The position numbers were made by a program, and so were the translations under genes. Below, one piece after another: positions 62,166-64,000 of a DNA stretch of 64,000 bases. The notes under the pieces were generated by a model that saw only the letters and a program-made list of their open reading frames with translations, was not told the origin of the DNA and made no database searches. The stretch's first letter is position 1. Every line of letters starts with the position of its first letter. The stretch is from Myripristis murdjan (taxonomy: Eukaryota; Chordata; Actinopteri; Holocentriformes; Holocentridae): positions 6,462,821 through 6,526,820 of the forward strand of contig NC_043983.1 in assembly GCF_902150065.1 (NCBI RefSeq). The letters run 5' to 3'.

Positions 62166-63498
62166 TGTCTCAAAAGGAGAGCCTCGACGTTTTCAGCGGC
62201 GGAGCAGACACTGCTGATGGAACTATATGAGGAATATAAGGAGATGATCACAAAAAAGGCAACACTGTTGCAATCAATAAAGCGAGGTAGATGGCTTAGC
62301 AAAAGATTGCAGGCAGATTAAACGCGTAAGTATACATGTCTAAATATTTTATTTCTATTTTTTAATAATTGAACATTCAGATCTCTAGATACTGTAAGAC
62401 TGGCGATATTATCAGTATGCTAGATTATATCAGATGTATGTTTAAAATAATAGTATAGGCTATCTTAGGAGAACCGATATAACTGTAATGCATTTACTTT
62501 CAATCAGCCTAATTTTGTGTGTGTGTGCGCCAAGTATCCCTTGGCCTATATTAATTCTTCTCTTCTACATCTCAACAGAAGAAATTTGAATAGTGAAAAA
62601 TGAACCAGCCATCAGGTGAAAATAGGAATTTTTTTAGAGTGTAAGTAGGCTAGCCTATAATGAAATGTATTTGTTAAAATATTATGTGAGCTGAAAATAT
62701 GTACTATTGTAGCCACCAGAAAAAGAATTGAGGCAGCCGCTACTGGTGGTGGTCCTCCACCTGAGGACCTCACCCCTGCGGAAGAGCTGGCGCTGAGCTG
62801 CAACCGGGGGTGTCCACTTTTAGAGGGAATAGAGGGGGACGTCCTCAGATGTCATTCCCCAGGGAGCGCGGAAGCCATAGATTCAAGGTATTGTCTGCTA
62901 CCTTCCCTCCACAGGTATCAGTCTCACAATGTTAATAACTAACAGTTGGTCTATATCTTTCAGTGAGTGGTGACACGATTTTGCTGATGAATCCCCCCCT
63001 CTCACGATACTGAGGGCATACCTGACCCATGTGTGAGTGTCTTCTTTTGTTAAAACACTGCATCTTATGTAAGTCTGTCTCTTTTCACATTAACAACTGC
63101 AGTGTTCATCTATCTGCAGGGAGATGGCGCCAGTACATCTAGGGCCCTTGATGAGGACGCTGTATCTGCAGATATAGAAATGCCAGAGGTACGACCAAAT
63201 GTGAAATGTTTTGGATTTATCTGCATTCTACAAATTGCGTATACTGGTTAACCATACACCTTGCTGCAGGATGTGACTGGAACAAGGTGATCTGCAAGGA
63301 ATGAAGTAAGTAACTATTTGTATTACCTACCATCTACATAAAGGACTACTCTCTGACACTTTGTCTCTTTCACAGGACATAAGATCTATTTACAAACGCC
63401 ATCTGCTCCTCCAAATTGAAAACCAGGAACTTGATGCAGAATACAAGAAACTCAAAATAAAAAAGCGGAAGCTGGAAATCAAAACTGGAGAAGTATAA
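62166..63498 (+). pseudogene. Myb/SANT-like protein of the Harbinger element, broken
   Basis: Pieces in order: a Myb-like start (FSAAEQTLLMELYEEYKEMI at about 62189-62248); a linker rich in Gly/Pro (RKRIEAAATGGGPPPEDL then TPAEELALSC, about 62719-62800); 'GDGASTSRALDEDAVSADIE' near 63121; and a C-terminal helix (DIRSIYKRHLLLQIENQELD then KKLKIKKRKLEIK, about 63379-63490). In this superfamily the protein is spliced and brings the transposase to DNA. Here a frame change between the start codon and the Myb helix and in-frame stops after it break the gene. Confidence 0.65.
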
Positions 63499-63697
63499 AT
63501 TTAAACAACACAAAACCAAGGTTTGGACTGTATTTAATGCTTTCATTCTTTGTCTTCACAGCTTCAACAAAATGATTTGAGTTTTTTCTTTTTTTTTTAA
63601 TGGTTAATAAATGATTTCACAACTTAGGCACAGTCTTTCTGAAATTCTACATGTAAAAATCCAAATAAAAAGGATTATTCCAAAAGTGGGATGACCA

Positions 63698-64000
63698 TGA
63701 ATCCAGTGGGATTAACTGAAATGTGTTTTTGTAAAGGTCCCTCACTGTTCTCCCATCCATGTTCTCCTGAATAGCTGGGACAATGTCCTCCCAATGCTCC
63801 TCCTGCAACATTGCGGGCAGTCTCTCACGACGTATAAAGGCAATATTATGCAAGACAGCACAGACAATAATAATGTCACAGGCCCTGTCTGGAGTGACCT
63901 TGGGGCTCTTTAGGCACTGGAATCTTGATTTGAGCTGGCCAATGCCATTTCTATCTGTGCCCTTGTTCTTGTGTGGGCACAGTTGAATGCCCTCTCTGCA
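63698..64000 (-). pseudogene. HARBI1-like transposase C-terminal fragment
   Basis: The minus-strand frame reads GQLKSRFQCLKSPKVTPDRA then CDIIIVCAVLHNIAFIRRER, the end of a DDE_Tnp_4 domain. The conserved catalytic glutamate segment (TRTRAQIEMA) is present just upstream in a different frame, so at least one frameshift has occurred. The N-terminal two thirds lie outside the window. Confidence 0.7.

Larger units (their letters stand above)
61941..64000. mobile_element. PIF/Harbinger DNA transposon, left part, decayed
   Basis: The left end begins GGGGACTGTTCCATAAAAGC, a typical fish Harbinger terminus. The interior carries both proteins of this superfamily in convergent orientation: a Myb/SANT-like DNA-binding protein on + (62.16-63.50 kb) and a DDE_Tnp_4 (HARBI1-type) transposase C-terminus on - (63.65-64.0 kb). 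The right end and most of the transposase lie beyond the window. Both genes are disrupted, so the copy is dead. Confidence 0.8.

Noticed and set aside
62612-62803. Minus-strand Ser/Gly-rich frame
   Set aside because: Antisense shadow of the Harbinger Myb-like protein linker.

Overview
The window is a stretch of a ray-finned fish (probably percomorph teleost) nuclear chromosome. The evidence is spliced vertebrate genes with fairly compact introns, many AC/GT microsatellites, and Tc1, piggyBac-like and PIF/Harbinger DNA transposons of the kind common in fish. It carries four multi-exon protein genes, all on the + strand. I rebuilt them exon by exon by requiring GT/GC-AG borders, matching reading phase and family similarity recalled from memory. 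No database search was possible.

Layout: mcoln2 (14 coding exons, about 1.0-17.7 kb, mucolipin-2 cation channel of the endolysosome). lpar3 (one noncoding leader exon ending near 20.77 kb and two coding exons at 21.5 and 26.3 kb, lysophosphatidic acid receptor 3). A single-pass receptor guanylyl cyclase (24 coding exons, 31.6-45.6 kb) with an intact-looking cyclase domain but a short extracellular part that lacks the usual natriuretic-peptide-type ligand domain. ssx2ip (noncoding leader at about 48.5 kb and 13 coding exons at 50.1-56.8 kb, centrosome/adherens-junction coiled-coil protein). From 58 to 64 kb the sequence is mostly mobile DNA: a deleted Tc1-like element, a nested repeat block with tRNA-like modules, and the left part of a decayed Harbinger element that runs off the window.

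The order MCOLN2-LPAR3-SSX2IP, all in one orientation, matches what I recall of human chromosome 1p22. The guanylyl cyclase lies between LPAR3 and SSX2IP, where I know of no human gene. It is the most interesting object here: an orphan receptor cyclase with a cysteine-rich ectodomain and every catalytic residue present. The genes do not form an operon-like unit; their shared position is conserved synteny, not a pathway.

Other structure: a diverged copy of the lpar3 leader/promoter inside the last mcoln2 intron; a perfect 23-bp inverted repeat with a 1-nt centre; a GC-AG intron in mcoln2; an unexplained minus-strand coding-like segment at 47.0-47.3 kb; and several foldback or paired repeats. 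Introns and intergenic stretches not listed hold nothing I can support beyond simple repeats.
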